The translations under genes and the position numbers were made by a program. Shown here in pieces: positions 1 to 9,320 of a DNA stretch of 48,149 nucleotides (position 1 is the stretch's first letter; each line of letters begins with the position of its first letter). The notes under the pieces were generated by a model. That model had not been told where the DNA came from, made no database searches, and was given only the letters and a program-made list of their open reading frames with translations. Origin of the DNA: JAWSUT01 sp033549345 (lineage in GTDB: Bacteria; Bacillota; Dethiobacteria; Dethiobacterales; Dethiobacteraceae); NCBI GenBank assembly GCA_033549345.1, contig JAWSUT010000024.1, positions 1 through 48,149 on the forward strand, written 5' to 3'.

Positions 1-90
1 AGCTAATAAAATGCCTGTGCTACCTCAATGATAACATGAGCATTTTTAAAAAACAGCGTACAACGCAAATGGCTTATTCTATTTTTTACA

Positions 91-120
91 TTGTAAAAAA
101 AAGGCGAATACTGATATAAT
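91..120 (+). promoter_or_regulatory. sigma-A-type promoter for the LCP gene
   Basis: TTGTAA at 91-96 and TATAAT at 115-120 are separated by 18 bases. The -10 is preceded by TGA, making it an extended -10. It lies 37 bases upstream of the LCP start codon. Confidence 0.6.
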
Positions 121-156
121 AGAGAAGGTTTGACAAATTACAGGCAGGTGCTTTAA

Positions 157-1083
157 ATGAAACAAAAACAGCGACTAACAATATTTCTTATAGTCATCAC
201 TTTATTTGCTGCTGCAGTTGGTTGGGCCTGGTCCGTCTGGGTTCGCGTCCATGACAACCCGCCGCCTCCTGTGGACTACGTACCGCCGGATGATATTGTT
301 GAACCCGAACCGGATAAAAACATTACTAATATTCTGCTGTTGGGAGTTGACCAGATAGGGAATGAGCCTGGCCGGGCAGACAGTATTATTGTGATGAGCA
401 TAAATGAAGACACGGATGAAGTTGCTTTGATCTCCATTCCCCGTGATTCGCGCGTAGAAATACCCGGGCACGGAATGGATAAAATAAATCATGCCATGGC
501 TTACAAGGGCCAGATATCTCTGATGAAGTCGACTGTAGAGACACTCCTGGGTGTCAAAATTGACCACTATGTTTACACTAATTTCACCGGATTTACCCGG
601 ATTGTCGATATCCTTGGTGGTGTAACCGTTAACGTGGAGCGTCCCATGGTTCATGAGGCAGTATACAGCCCGTCTATCAATCTTTCTCCCGGAGAGCAGC
701 GCCTGAGTGGTGAACAGGCTTTGGGTTATGTCCGCTTTCGTGGTGATGCACAGAGGGACTTCGGGCGCATGGAGAGGCAGCAGAAATTCCTCAAAGCACT
801 GGCCAACGAAGTGTTACAGGCGAAAACGGTGCTAAAACTACCACAGCTTCTGGAAGAGACAGCACGTCATCTGCGTACCGACATGACCATTCCCGAGCTT
901 CTGGATTTTGCCAGACGGGCGAATAGTATTAACATGGATGAAGTGACAGCCGTGGTTCTACCGGGCCGGAACGTCAATATCAACGGTATCGCCTATGTAG
1001 ATTTGGACAAAGATGTTCTGGCGGAAACCATCCGGCGTTATCTTCGCTGGGAGGAAGACAATAGTACCAATGCAAATAAATAA
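157..1083 (+). CDS. LCP family (LytR-CpsA-Psr) cell-wall ligase
   Basis: A 308-residue protein with one N-terminal membrane anchor (about residues 7-28), a short Pro-rich linker, and an extracellular LCP domain from about residue 55. Family hallmarks are visible: LLGVDQ, the Arg/Asp segment IPRDSRVEIPGHGMDKINHA, GGVTVNVERPM, and a YVRFRGDAQRDFGRMERQQ block. LCP enzymes transfer undecaprenyl-linked secondary wall polymers to peptidoglycan outside the membrane. The length is normal and no residue looks missing. An intrinsic terminator follows directly, so it is probably monocistronic. The glycosyltransferase genes downstream at 3.2-6.1 kb fit a role in attaching the polymer they make; which polymer it is cannot be seen. 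Confidence 0.93.
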   Translation: MKQKQRLTIFLIVITLFAAAVGWAWSVWVRVHDNPPPPVDYVPPDDIVEPEPDKNITNILLLGVDQIGNEPGRADSIIVMSINEDTDEVALISIPRDSRVEIPGHGMDKINHAMAYKGQISLMKSTVETLLGVKIDHYVYTNFTGFTRIVDILGGVTVNVERPMVHEAVYSPSINLSPGEQRLSGEQALGYVRFRGDAQRDFGRMERQQKFLKALANEVLQAKTVLKLPQLLEETARHLRTDMTIPELLDFARRANSINMDEVTAVVLPGRNVNINGIAYVDLDKDVLAETIRRYLRWEEDNSTNANK

Positions 1084-1110
1084 AAAGAAAGGCAGATGCC
1101 TTTCTTTTTT
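1083..1110 (+). terminator. intrinsic terminator after the LCP gene
   Basis: The stem AAAGAAAGGC / GCCTTTCTTT has a short loop and is followed by a T run. It overlaps the LCP stop codon. Confidence 0.85.
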
Positions 1111-1234
1111 ACCGTATAAAACATATATTTTTCCTGCATCCATTTATGTAAATTAATGGTGGTTGATTGAGGCAGGAAGTGGCTCTGTTCCGCCGAATAG
1201 TATTTTAATGCTTTTAATTATGATGAGGTGACAC

Positions 1235-3205
1235 ATGAGAAGGATACTTGTGTTTTTAATTATATTATCTGTCCTTTCAGGCGGCTTCCTGGTGGCTCGA
1301 AGCGATTTGGTTGAGTACCGTCACCGGGGTGTGGAAATTGCCGTGGACTTTATTGATGTACAGGGTCTTGCCCTGGAAGCGGTTGTGACCGAGGAAGAAA
1401 TACTTTCCCGCTTAAAAGATCTGGGTGCCACCGCCGTAGGTTTACGGGAAGCGTCCGTAGCCCGCTACCGCCGCGAAGGATCATTGGCTGTTATTCAGGG
1501 TGGGGAACTGTTCAATGCCTGGCGTACTACAGGCACAGTTCATCCCCGTCTTGCCGAACTGCTTGAACAGGGTGAAGTGTCTGCCAATGCAGTTTATCTG
1601 GTGACAGATGACCCAGAGCTTGCAGACCGACTGCGTCACAAAGCCCAATTAAAGCTGGAAAAGCCGGTGCGCACATTCTATCACAGCGCACCGTATGTTG
1701 TCGAAATTATGGAAGACTTAAACAGGGTGCTCAGGCTGCGTATCGGCCTGGATTCCCGTGATGTGCAGTTGGCTCAAAACGCAGGCCTGCGCATTGTCCC
1801 CCGCCCTGATAACATGTTCTTAAATAATCGTGCGGCGGTGAAGGAAACAATGGAAGAATTCCTTTCTCTGCCCCGGGAGATGCTCTCTGCCGTGATCTTT
1901 GAAGGGACGGATGTCACCGGTTTTGCTGAGTATATCCCTGCCACTGCGGAAGTGCTCAATGAAGCGGGTATCCCCTTTGGTATCGTCGAATACAATCCCC
2001 GTCCTGACGGTGCACTCAGTCTGGCATCGCAAACGGACAATGCCGTGGTACTGGTTCACTCCAACTGGCCGCGGGAAACCGTCCAGGCCATTGTGAATTC
2101 AGCAAGGGAGCGCCGGGTGCGTCTTCTCTATGTACGCGTCAATCTGGAAGAGCCCGGTTTTTACGAAAAAGGCTTGGCGCTGATAGCAGGCGTCTCAGAG
2201 AGTGTAAAAAACCACGGGCTGCAGCCTGGCCCCGCACGACCGTTTTCCACGCCGGCTCAGGAACCCGTACTGATCCTGTTGATGCTATTGGGTGTGTCTG
2301 CGGCAGCGACACTGTTGTTTGCGGAAATCATCGGCAGAAAGTTTCGTCATCTCTGGCTGGTCTTTCTTGTTATTATTCTGGGAATGGCTGCATTCTTTGC
2401 CGTCCTGCCTTTCAATTTGGCTCTGCAGGCAGCATCTATTGTCACTGCTATGGTTTTTTCTTCACTGGCGGTAGTAACCCAACAGCTAAACAGGATTCCC
2501 CGAAGACATCTGAATAGCCGTGCGGCGCTTTTCTGGTCTCTGAAAACGATTGGGCGTACGTTCCTTATGGCTGTGGCAGGAGGGCTTGTAGTTCTGGGCC
2601 TGACATCTGCTCCGTATTTTTCCGCAGGAGTTCCGTTGTTTCGTGGGGTGAAGCTCGTTCATACACTACCGCTTCTGGCCATTGCCGTGGCAGCGGGCAT
2701 GCGCATTGTCTATGCAGAGAAAACAACCTGGACACTTCGTGATATTTTAAAATGGGTCCGCCGGATTCTGGCCCAGCCCGTATTGATGGCTTATCTGATT
2801 TTTCTGGGCATCCTGGCCGTTCTCGGTGTTATTTATGTCGGTCGTACCGGTCATACTGCCGGTATTCCTGTGCCGGCACTGGAACTGCACATGCGCTATT
2901 TACTGGGTGAATTCCTGTTGGTCCGTCCACGCTTCAAGGAGTTCCTGATTGGTTATCCCTTGGCTCTGCTCGGTCTTTTCCTGGTGGCCAAAGGATACCG
3001 CAACATTGTATCGGCAGCGTTAATTTCTTTTGGTGCCATTGCCACAGTTTCTGTTGTTAATACGTTCATGCACTTTACCACACCGGGCTACAATACATTG
3101 CTACGTTCATTTAACGGACTTTGGCTTGGCCTTATTTTCGGATTGTTGTTCACAGCAACAGTGATGGGACTGGCCCATTTTACCGAAAGAGTGGATAAGT
3201 TATGA
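1235..3205 (+). CDS. DUF5693 family polytopic membrane protein
   Basis: A 656-residue protein with an N-terminal signal/anchor segment (about residues 3-22). A soluble, presumably extracytoplasmic region runs to about residue 345, followed by roughly eight or nine hydrophobic helices to the C-terminus. I recognise the overall pattern and the segment EEEILSRLKDLGATAVGLREASV as a DUF5693-type protein found next to csaB in Firmicutes. No biochemical function is established. The start ATG follows GAGGTG at a good distance. The stop overlaps the csaB start by 4 bases (ATGA), so the two are translationally coupled, which suggests a shared role in making or exporting the pyruvylated wall polymer. 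Confidence 0.8.
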   Translation: MRRILVFLIILSVLSGGFLVARSDLVEYRHRGVEIAVDFIDVQGLALEAVVTEEEILSRLKDLGATAVGLREASVARYRREGSLAVIQGGELFNAWRTTGTVHPRLAELLEQGEVSANAVYLVTDDPELADRLRHKAQLKLEKPVRTFYHSAPYVVEIMEDLNRVLRLRIGLDSRDVQLAQNAGLRIVPRPDNMFLNNRAAVKETMEEFLSLPREMLSAVIFEGTDVTGFAEYIPATAEVLNEAGIPFGIVEYNPRPDGALSLASQTDNAVVLVHSNWPRETVQAIVNSARERRVRLLYVRVNLEEPGFYEKGLALIAGVSESVKNHGLQPGPARPFSTPAQEPVLILLMLLGVSAAATLLFAEIIGRKFRHLWLVFLVIILGMAAFFAVLPFNLALQAASIVTAMVFSSLAVVTQQLNRIPRRHLNSRAALFWSLKTIGRTFLMAVAGGLVVLGLTSAPYFSAGVPLFRGVKLVHTLPLLAIAVAAGMRIVYAEKTTWTLRDILKWVRRILAQPVLMAYLIFLGILAVLGVIYVGRTGHTAGIPVPALELHMRYLLGEFLLVRPRFKEFLIGYPLALLGLFLVAKGYRNIVSAALISFGAIATVSVVNTFMHFTTPGYNTLLRSFNGLWLGLIFGLLFTATVMGLAHFTERVDKL

Positions 3206-4317
3206 AGCATGTCGTCATTTCCGGTTATTACGGTTTTAACAATACCGGCGACGAAGCTGTACTTTCCGCCATGCTTTCCGCTATGAGGGAGCAAGCTTCC
3301 AAAAAGGATAAAGAAATAGTCTTTACTGTTCTTTCCGCACAGCCGGACGTTACAGCGTCCCGCCATCACGTCTGCGCGGTGGGACGTACCGATTTGCTGA
3401 ACATTATCCGTACCTTGCTCAAATGTGATATGTTTATCAGTGGAGGCGGGGGCCTTCTGCAGGACACCACCGGCTTGCGGCTGTCAGTAGCCTATTATCT
3501 GGGGCTGGTGCTGCTGGCCCTGTTATTTGGTAAGCCTGCTGTGTTATACGCCCATGGTATCGGCCCGGTCACTGGGCCTTTGAACAGGCTGCTCGTCCGC
3601 CTGATTGCCAACCGTGCCACGCTGATTACCGTACGCGATACCGGCTCTCTGGAAGAGTTGGCCCGGATGGGGGTTTCCCGCCCACCGGTTTCCCTTACGG
3701 CCGATCCCGCATTTCTTCTGACAGCAACAGCTGCGGAAGATGTGCCGTTTGCAGCTTGTTTATCAGATAAAAAGCCGGTCATTGCCGTTGCTGTACGTGC
3801 CTGGAAGGGCCAGGGACGCTACCTTGAAGAAATTGCCATTGCTGCCGATACCCTGGCAGAAGAACTCAATGCCTGCCTTGTTCTGATTCCCATGTATTAT
3901 AGTGAAGACTTGCCGGTGACACAGGAACTTCAAGGTATGCTACATAACGATGCCGTGATTCTCGAAGAAGAAAACATGACCCCTGCGGAACTGCTTAGTA
4001 TATTTGGCCGGCTGGATTTGGTGCTGGCGGTTCGGCTGCATGCCCTGATTTTTGCCGCAGCCGCCGGTGTGCCGATGGTTGGCATCGGTTATGATCCCAA
4101 AGTGAACGCGTTTATGTCCCGTCTTGGCCTACTGCCCGCCGGTGACACAAGTGAAGTAACTGCACCGGTAATCATCAGACAGGCTCTGGAGCGTTGGCAC
4201 CAGCGAGATTCTGTGCGCCAATCCCTGCTTCAAAGGCGGGACGGTCTTCGTGCCGAGGCAGAGCAGGCGGCAGCAATCGTTATTGAAACCCTGTTTGAAA
4301 GTGGTGAAAAACCATAG
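3202..4317 (+). CDS. csaB: polysaccharide pyruvyltransferase CsaB
   Basis: A 371-residue enzyme of the PS_pyruv_trans family. It starts with the typical SGYYGFNNTGDEAVLSAM and has the glycine-rich block FISGGGGLLQDTTG, then VRDTGSLEELARMGV and the C-terminal VRLHALIFAAAAGVPMVGIGYDPKV. CsaB adds pyruvate ketals to secondary cell wall polysaccharide, creating the ligand for SLH domains. An SLH-domain protein is encoded at 19.6 kb in this window, which fits. It overlaps the upstream DUF5693 gene by 4 bases and is followed 14 bases later by the TagA-type gene. Confidence 0.93.
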   Translation: MKHVVISGYYGFNNTGDEAVLSAMLSAMREQASKKDKEIVFTVLSAQPDVTASRHHVCAVGRTDLLNIIRTLLKCDMFISGGGGLLQDTTGLRLSVAYYLGLVLLALLFGKPAVLYAHGIGPVTGPLNRLLVRLIANRATLITVRDTGSLEELARMGVSRPPVSLTADPAFLLTATAAEDVPFAACLSDKKPVIAVAVRAWKGQGRYLEEIAIAADTLAEELNACLVLIPMYYSEDLPVTQELQGMLHNDAVILEEENMTPAELLSIFGRLDLVLAVRLHALIFAAAAGVPMVGIGYDPKVNAFMSRLGLLPAGDTSEVTAPVIIRQALERWHQRDSVRQSLLQRRDGLRAEAEQAAAIVIETLFESGEKP

Positions 4318-4331
4318 CTGTCTATTCTGAA

Positions 4332-5069
4332 ATGAAGGAAAAAAAAGAAGTATTTCTGGGTATTCCAGCTGATGTGGTTACTCAGGGTCAGGCAGCGGAG
4401 AGAATCCGTCTAATGCTTACGGAAAACCGTGCCCATTTTGTGGCGTCCGTTAATCCGGAAATATGTGTGGCTGCTCAAACCAACCCTGCACTGCACCGTG
4501 TGCTCACTTCAGCTGATTTGGGTACGCCTGACGGGGTGGGCATCGTGCTGGCTTCCCGGCTGCGGGGCGGTCAGATCAGAGAACGGGTAACGGGCATTGA
4601 TCTGATGTTAGACCTTTTGCGTGTTGCTGTAGAAGATGAATGTAGCGTCTTTCTCTACGGTGCCGCTGAAGGGGTCGCTGCTAAGGCTGCTCAAAACCTG
4701 CAGAACATGTTCCCGGGGCTAATAATCGCCGGTACGCACCATGGGTACGTAGATCCTGGCGAAGAAGCGAATGTAGCAAAAAAGATTGCTGCATCCGGAG
4801 CCGTTATGGTCTTTGTGGGGACAGGAAGCCCACGGCAGGAAATGTTTGCCTCTCTGCATGGGCGTGCTACAGGCGCCCGTGTGTTAATGGTTGTGGGAGG
4901 CTCCTTTGATGTGCTATCCGGGCGTATACATCGTGCACCGCAAATATTCCAGAGTGTCGGCCTGGAATGGCTCTACCGTCTCTTTCAGCAGCCACGGCGG
5001 CGCCTTACCCGTGTTCTGGTCCTGCCCTATTTTATTTATTTGGTGCTGGCTGAAGCTGTGAGTCGTTAA
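4332..5069 (+). CDS. WecG/TagA/CpsF family glycosyltransferase
   Basis: A 245-residue protein. Family signatures are ASVNPEICVAAQTNPAL, the active-site region TPDGVGIVLASRLRGG with RVTGIDLM, the nucleotide-sugar-binding stretch YGAAEGVAAKAAQNLQ, and FVGTGSPRQEMFA. TagA-type enzymes add N-acetylmannosamine (WecG: ManNAcA) to the undecaprenyl-diphosphate-GlcNAc made by TagO/WecA, whose gene comes next. No convincing Shine-Dalgarno precedes the ATG, so translation probably depends on coupling with csaB, 14 bases upstream. The acceptor and donor are inferred from family and neighbours. Confidence 0.92.
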   Translation: MKEKKEVFLGIPADVVTQGQAAERIRLMLTENRAHFVASVNPEICVAAQTNPALHRVLTSADLGTPDGVGIVLASRLRGGQIRERVTGIDLMLDLLRVAVEDECSVFLYGAAEGVAAKAAQNLQNMFPGLIIAGTHHGYVDPGEEANVAKKIAASGAVMVFVGTGSPRQEMFASLHGRATGARVLMVVGGSFDVLSGRIHRAPQIFQSVGLEWLYRLFQQPRRRLTRVLVLPYFIYLVLAEAVSR

Positions 5070-5151
5070 CTTTAGATTGCTAAAATCAGTAATTTATGAT
5101 AAAAAAGTATCAGATGTGTTTTTGTAGAGAGAGATATTCGGAGGGGAGCTC

Positions 5152-6087
5152 ATGTATCAATATTTACTGTTACTTGTTGTTGCGTTTTCCGTTACCCTGG
5201 CGGTTACGCCACTTGTGTCCAAGCTTGCTTTCCGTGTCGGTGCCGTGGATCACCCGGAAAAGCGCAAGGTTCATGATAAGGTAATGCCCCGCCTTGGCGG
5301 GCTTGCCGTATATGCCGGCTTCATGGCCGCGGTGTTTTTCCTGCCCGTAACAGGAGAAAAGGTAACCGGTTTGCTTATGGGTGGAACCGTGGTGTTTTTA
5401 GTGGGTATTGTTGATGATATCCGAGGTATTTCACCTAAACTCAAACTGGCCGGGCAGATTCTGGCGGCCTTTATTGTTGTTTCCTACGGTGTCAGAATTG
5501 ATTTTATGAGCAATCCCTTTAACGAATATTTTTATTTCGGTTCACTCAGCGCGCCGATCACTGTTATTTGGATTGTGGCAATCACCAACGCAATTAACCT
5601 GATTGACGGCCTGGACGGCCTGGCGGCAGGCGTTACCACAATTGCGCTGTTAACCTTTGCCGTGATTGCCCTTATGATTGGCCAGCATATCGTATCCCTG
5701 CTGGCGTTTGCGCTGGCCGGTTCCGTCCTTGGCTTTTTACGCTATAACTTTTTTCCAGCTAAAATTTTTTTGGGTGACTGCGGCAGCATGTTCCTGGGAT
5801 ATATGGTCTCGGTCCTTGCTGTCTTTGGCCTGCTCAAAGGGGTTACCATGCTTACATTTATTGTCCCCATTGTAGTCCTCGGTGTTCCAATCTTTGACAC
5901 CTGCTTTGCTATCGTGCGGCGATATTGCGAACATAAGCCGATCTTTCAGGCAGATAAAAAGCATCTTCACCACCGGTTGCTGTCCAGGGGACTTTCACAT
6001 CCCCAGGCTGTGCTGCTCATCTACTGCATTTCAATCTTTTTCTCGATGAGTGCTCTGTGGATGATGCGTTCCACGAGATTGTTTTAA
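5152..6087 (+). CDS. undecaprenyl-phosphate GlcNAc-1-phosphate transferase (TagO/WecA type)
   Basis: A 311-residue, about ten-helix membrane enzyme of the MraY/WecA/TagO superfamily. It shows DHPEKRKVHDKVMPRLGG near the N-terminus, GIVDDIRG, the catalytic NAINLIDGLDGLAAG, FLGDCGSMFLGY, and the cytoplasmic HLHHRLLSRGLSHPQAVL that is typical of WecA/TagO rather than MraY. It starts secondary wall polymer synthesis by loading GlcNAc-1-P on undecaprenyl phosphate. The start ATG has a strong GGAGGGG 5-6 bases upstream. It is the last gene of the envelope group and is closed by a clear terminator. Confidence 0.93.
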   Translation: MYQYLLLLVVAFSVTLAVTPLVSKLAFRVGAVDHPEKRKVHDKVMPRLGGLAVYAGFMAAVFFLPVTGEKVTGLLMGGTVVFLVGIVDDIRGISPKLKLAGQILAAFIVVSYGVRIDFMSNPFNEYFYFGSLSAPITVIWIVAITNAINLIDGLDGLAAGVTTIALLTFAVIALMIGQHIVSLLAFALAGSVLGFLRYNFFPAKIFLGDCGSMFLGYMVSVLAVFGLLKGVTMLTFIVPIVVLGVPIFDTCFAIVRRYCEHKPIFQADKKHLHHRLLSRGLSHPQAVLLIYCISIFFSMSALWMMRSTRLF

Positions 6088-6096
6088 TAAGGATAC

Positions 6097-6133
6097 AAAC
6101 ACCATGGATTCCTCTGTGAATCATGGTGTTTTT
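6097..6133 (+). terminator. intrinsic terminator of the envelope-polymer gene group
   Basis: An AACACCATG... / ...CATGGTGTT stem, extended by ATTC/GAAT with one bulge, followed by a T run just after the TagO/WecA stop codon. Confidence 0.88.
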
Positions 6134-6315
6134 CGTTATAGATGAGCAGAGTGGCTTTGCTGCCAAAATTCGTCAGAGAAAGGAAAGTCACATACATTTA
6201 TCGAATATATTAAGCTGAAAGAATGAAGACATGAATGGGTCAAAAAGGGAATAAATCCAAAGATGAGCGGTTTTTCTTGTGTTTATGGCCAAAAGCCGTA
6301 CTTTTTTTATTTCTT

Positions 6316-6346
6316 ACCCCCAAAAATCAGCACAGATTCTACGAAA
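6316..6346 (+). promoter_or_regulatory. candidate sigma-I autoregulatory promoter of sigI
   Basis: ACCCCC (6316-6321), followed by A5, and CGAAA (6342-6346) resemble the -35 and -10 elements reported for SigI-dependent promoters. They lie directly upstream of sigI, which is commonly self-activated. The 20-base spacing is longer than I would expect, so this is tentative. Confidence 0.4.
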
Positions 6347-6370
6347 TAATTGATAGGGGAGGAAAACCCG

Positions 6371-7120
6371 GTGGTTTTACCTGTTGCAAACCGTGGTGAA
6401 CCTATCCCGGAAGAGCTGTTGCGAAAAGCACAGCTTGGCGATAAGCAAAGCCGGGAATTAATACTAACTACATTTCAACCTCAGGCAATTCGTATTGCTT
6501 CCCGCTGTTGCGGCCGGTTCCTGCACGAAGGAATCGATGAGGAGATCTCGATAGCCTTGCTGGCTTTAAACGAAGCGATAGACAACTATGACCCGGAACA
6601 GGGGAGCAGCTTTTACGGTTTTGCCGGCGTTGTGGTAAAAAGGCGCCTGATTGATTACTATCGCAGTAATAAGTCGCGGCTTCGTGAGATTCCGTTTTCT
6701 GACTTTGAAGATAATGATAGTGAAGAACCTTCTGCGCTGAATCACCTGGAGCAGAGGGAAGCGGAAAAAGTGTTTTCATACGTCCAGGAAACCAGAGACC
6801 GTAAGGACGAGATCATATACTTTACACAGTTACTTGCCCGCTATAATATCTCTCTGTCTCAGTTGGTTAAGTGTTCGCCCAAACATGATGCGGCTCGCAA
6901 ACGCGCTTTGATGTCGGCTAATATCATTATTAAAAACTCTGAACTGCTGCAATACTTTTTACGCGCGGGAGAATTGCCATTAAAAGAAATGGAAAGCCTC
7001 CTACCGTTTAGCAGGAAAACTCTGGAGAGGCAGCGGAAATTTATTATCGCACTACTTTTGGTTTATATCGAAGATCTGCCCCATATCCGTGAATATCTGA
7101 AGGGAGACGACGAGGCATGA
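6371..7120 (+). CDS. sigI: RNA polymerase sigma factor SigI
   Basis: An alternative sigma factor of the SigI family, about 249 residues. Region 2 is visible (DEEISIALLALNEAIDNYDPEQG, then KRRLIDYYRSNKSR). The C-terminal DNA-binding part has LPLKEMESLLPFSRKTLERQRK and ends in IEDLPHIREYLKG, the usual SigI tail. I take the GTG at 6371 as the start because GGGGAGG (6357-6363) sits 7-8 bases before it; an in-frame TTG at 6350 has no ribosome binding site. In Bacillus SigI answers heat and envelope stress, and in cellulolytic clostridia it answers extracellular polysaccharides. The start codon of the cognate RsgI overlaps its stop. Confidence 0.93.
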   Translation: MVLPVANRGEPIPEELLRKAQLGDKQSRELILTTFQPQAIRIASRCCGRFLHEGIDEEISIALLALNEAIDNYDPEQGSSFYGFAGVVVKRRLIDYYRSNKSRLREIPFSDFEDNDSEEPSALNHLEQREAEKVFSYVQETRDRKDEIIYFTQLLARYNISLSQLVKCSPKHDAARKRALMSANIIIKNSELLQYFLRAGELPLKEMESLLPFSRKTLERQRKFIIALLLVYIEDLPHIREYLKGDDEA

Positions 7121-8280
7121 AAACGAGAGGTCTCGTTATGGAAGTTGAAAAGAATACAGTCATCGTCTTAACACCAGACTGCGGCTTCCGCCGGCTCCCT
7201 AAAAGAGGGCATGTGGATATCGGGGACGAATACAGTTTTGCATCATCGGGCCGTCCGTGGCTTGCTGTTGCCTCCATGCTGATTCTGCTCCTGTCTTCCC
7301 TAGTTGCCACATCAATTAATCAGCCGGTTCCGGCAGCATATGTCTCTGTTGACCTAAACCCCAGCATGGAGTTTGCTGTGAGTCACAGCGGTCGGGTTAT
7401 CTCCGCTGAGCCGCTGAATGAGGAAGCTGCTGCGCTTTTAGATGAGCTCCGTCTTGCAAAACTACCGCTGGATCGTGCCGTCAAAGAAGTTGTCGTTGCG
7501 GCTGAAGAACTTAGTTATATTCAGAACAGTAAAGAAGCATACATGTTGCTGGCTGCTGTATCTGCAGACAGTAATGAAATTCCGGAGAGAATTAATCAGG
7601 TTATTTTTTCACTCGCAGCACCTGCCAAGGCTGAGCCCGTTGTGGTAACATTTATTGCAACTGACACACAGATTCGTGAACAGGCCAGAGAGGCCGGCCT
7701 TTCCACAGGGAAATATACGGTGTACCTCGAGGCTTTAAGTATAGGATATGACATTGATATTGAATCTCTTCAGAAAAAAGGAATTGCACGTGCCGTCGCT
7801 GAAACCGGCATGAGCCCAAATGAAATTTTACAGCTTGTGGGACAGGAAGCAGACTTTGTTAGGCTGGCGGCGAATGTCCGCCAGATGAAAGATCAAATTG
7901 CTCAGAGTGCCCAACTTCAGGCTGCCGAGGAGGAAGAAATCATCCCGACGGAAACGTTGGAAGAAGATACTCCTGATAAATCCGTTAAGGACCAGGATGC
8001 AAAGCAGCCCGGTCAAAAGGATCGCCCCATAGCTCAACAGGACAAAGACCCTTCTGCTGAAGAACCTGTTGAACCGGAGGAACCGCAGGAAGAGCCGCAG
8101 GAAGAGCCCCAGGAAGAAAACACAGGGGAGACCCAGGAAACGGAAGAAGAAGTAGAACAGCAAGAAGAAGTTGAGGAAGAACCAATTATTTTACCTGCTG
8201 AGAATGAGCCGATTTTGGAAGAGGCCAAACGAAGCTGGTTTGATATGTTCAAAGACTTCTTTATCCAGGATGGCGAATAG
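7117..8280 (+). CDS. rsgI: RsgI-type transmembrane anti-sigma-I factor
   Basis: A 387-residue protein. The N-terminal cytoplasmic RsgI domain (residues 1-45: RGLVMEVEKNTVIVLTPDCGFRRL) binds SigI. One membrane helix follows at about 47-68, then the conserved extracytoplasmic segment AAYVSVDLNPSMEFAVSHSGRV to about residue 250. From about 270 to 370 it is a low-complexity Glu/Pro/Gln tail with repeated EEPQ units, ending in WFDMFKDFFIQDGE. It carries no carbohydrate-binding or glycosidase module like those on clostridial cellulosome RsgIs, so the sensed signal is unknown. It is translationally coupled to sigI by a 4-base overlap. Confidence 0.92.
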   Translation: MKTRGLVMEVEKNTVIVLTPDCGFRRLPKRGHVDIGDEYSFASSGRPWLAVASMLILLLSSLVATSINQPVPAAYVSVDLNPSMEFAVSHSGRVISAEPLNEEAAALLDELRLAKLPLDRAVKEVVVAAEELSYIQNSKEAYMLLAAVSADSNEIPERINQVIFSLAAPAKAEPVVVTFIATDTQIREQAREAGLSTGKYTVYLEALSIGYDIDIESLQKKGIARAVAETGMSPNEILQLVGQEADFVRLAANVRQMKDQIAQSAQLQAAEEEEIIPTETLEEDTPDKSVKDQDAKQPGQKDRPIAQQDKDPSAEEPVEPEEPQEEPQEEPQEENTGETQETEEEVEQQEEVEEEPIILPAENEPILEEAKRSWFDMFKDFFIQDGE

Positions 8281-8296
8281 AATCTGCTAACGAACA

Positions 8297-8328
8297 AAAA
8301 ACCTCTCTGAACAGCAGAGAGGTTTTTC
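8297..8328 (+). terminator. intrinsic terminator of sigI-rsgI
   Basis: The stem ACCTCTCTG / CAGAGAGGT is preceded by A6 and followed by T5. Confidence 0.88.
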
Positions 8329-8431
8329 CGGTTTATAAATTGGCAAAAAACCTGATTGTATTCCCTGTGGCAGGGAAACGTTACGGTAGAAACGAATAGT
8401 AAGGAAAGAATTATACTAAAGGAGGCGGGTT

Positions 8432-9208
8432 ATGAAACGAGTCATTATCGCTCTTTTACTGGGCTTCTTATTGGTTGCATCCTTTTTTGCGACGGCAGGC
8501 GCGGCGAATCGGCTTACTTTGATTGTGGATGGAGAGGTCTCTGATGTGGTGCTAACGTTACGGGATGGAAGAGCTTATTTACTCCTGCGAGATTTTGCTG
8601 CAGTGATTAAGGCAGATGTGGGCTGGAATCCTGATACCCGGGAAGCTTCCCTGTGCAAGGAACAGACAGCGTTGTTTTTTAGACCCGGGGAAAAGCAGGT
8701 CCGTCAGGGGACTGTTATTCGTGAAACGGACGCAGAACCGGTACTTATTGACAACCGCATGCATATCCCGCTGCGGTTTGCTGCGGAAGAACTGGGTTAC
8801 GGTGTTTTTTACAACGGAGCAGACCGGTCGGTCTCGCTGGGAATACTCCCGACTGATACGGCATTGACAACTGACCTTTTCTGGACGGTTAGCGAAGACA
8901 ATACCGTGGTGTTCTCTCTGACTGTGCAAAACCAGACCGGGGAAACCGTAACGATTACACTGCCCAGTGGCCAGGACTTTGATTTTGTGGCTGGCCGGGA
9001 CGGCGTCGTGGAACACCGCTGGTCTGAAGGCCAGTTCTTTACAAAGGCTATTCGGAATATTACCTTTGAACCGGATGAGGAGAAAGTATTTACCTGGGAA
9101 TGGCAACCTTCTGCCTCAGGAATATATCAAATTGAAGCATACTATCTCGGGATAAGTAACGTAGATCCTGTGTATAAGGATACACTAACCATTTCCGTTA
9201 CTCCATAG
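8432..9208 (+). CDS. secreted copper-amine-oxidase-N domain plus BsuPI domain protein
   Basis: A 258-residue protein with a signal peptide (residues 1-24, cleavage near AGAA). A copper-amine-oxidase-like N-terminal domain (about 25-140) includes ILVDGEVSD-like and LRDFAAVIKADVGWNPDTREAS segments and HIPLRFAAEELGYGVFYNGADRSV. The C-terminal half (about 147-258) matches the intracellular proteinase inhibitor (BsuPI) fold: VSEDNTVVFSLTVQNQTGE, FDFVAGRDGVVEHRWSEGQ and TFEPDEEKVFTWEW. Both are common add-on beta domains in Firmicutes surface proteins and no enzymatic residues are present. The start has a textbook AAAGGAGG. Its function is unknown; a structural or envelope role is likely. Confidence 0.85.
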   Translation: MKRVIIALLLGFLLVASFFATAGAANRLTLIVDGEVSDVVLTLRDGRAYLLLRDFAAVIKADVGWNPDTREASLCKEQTALFFRPGEKQVRQGTVIRETDAEPVLIDNRMHIPLRFAAEELGYGVFYNGADRSVSLGILPTDTALTTDLFWTVSEDNTVVFSLTVQNQTGETVTITLPSGQDFDFVAGRDGVVEHRWSEGQFFTKAIRNITFEPDEEKVFTWEWQPSASGIYQIEAYYLGISNVDPVYKDTLTISVTP

Positions 9209-9320
9209 ACAATGGTGGGGATGTGCCCAATTGGCAAGACGGTGCAGATACCAGGAAAATCTAAAATACTGTCGAATTAAGTTTATGTAAAAAATTCAGT
9301 ACACCCGGAGGAAGCAGACT

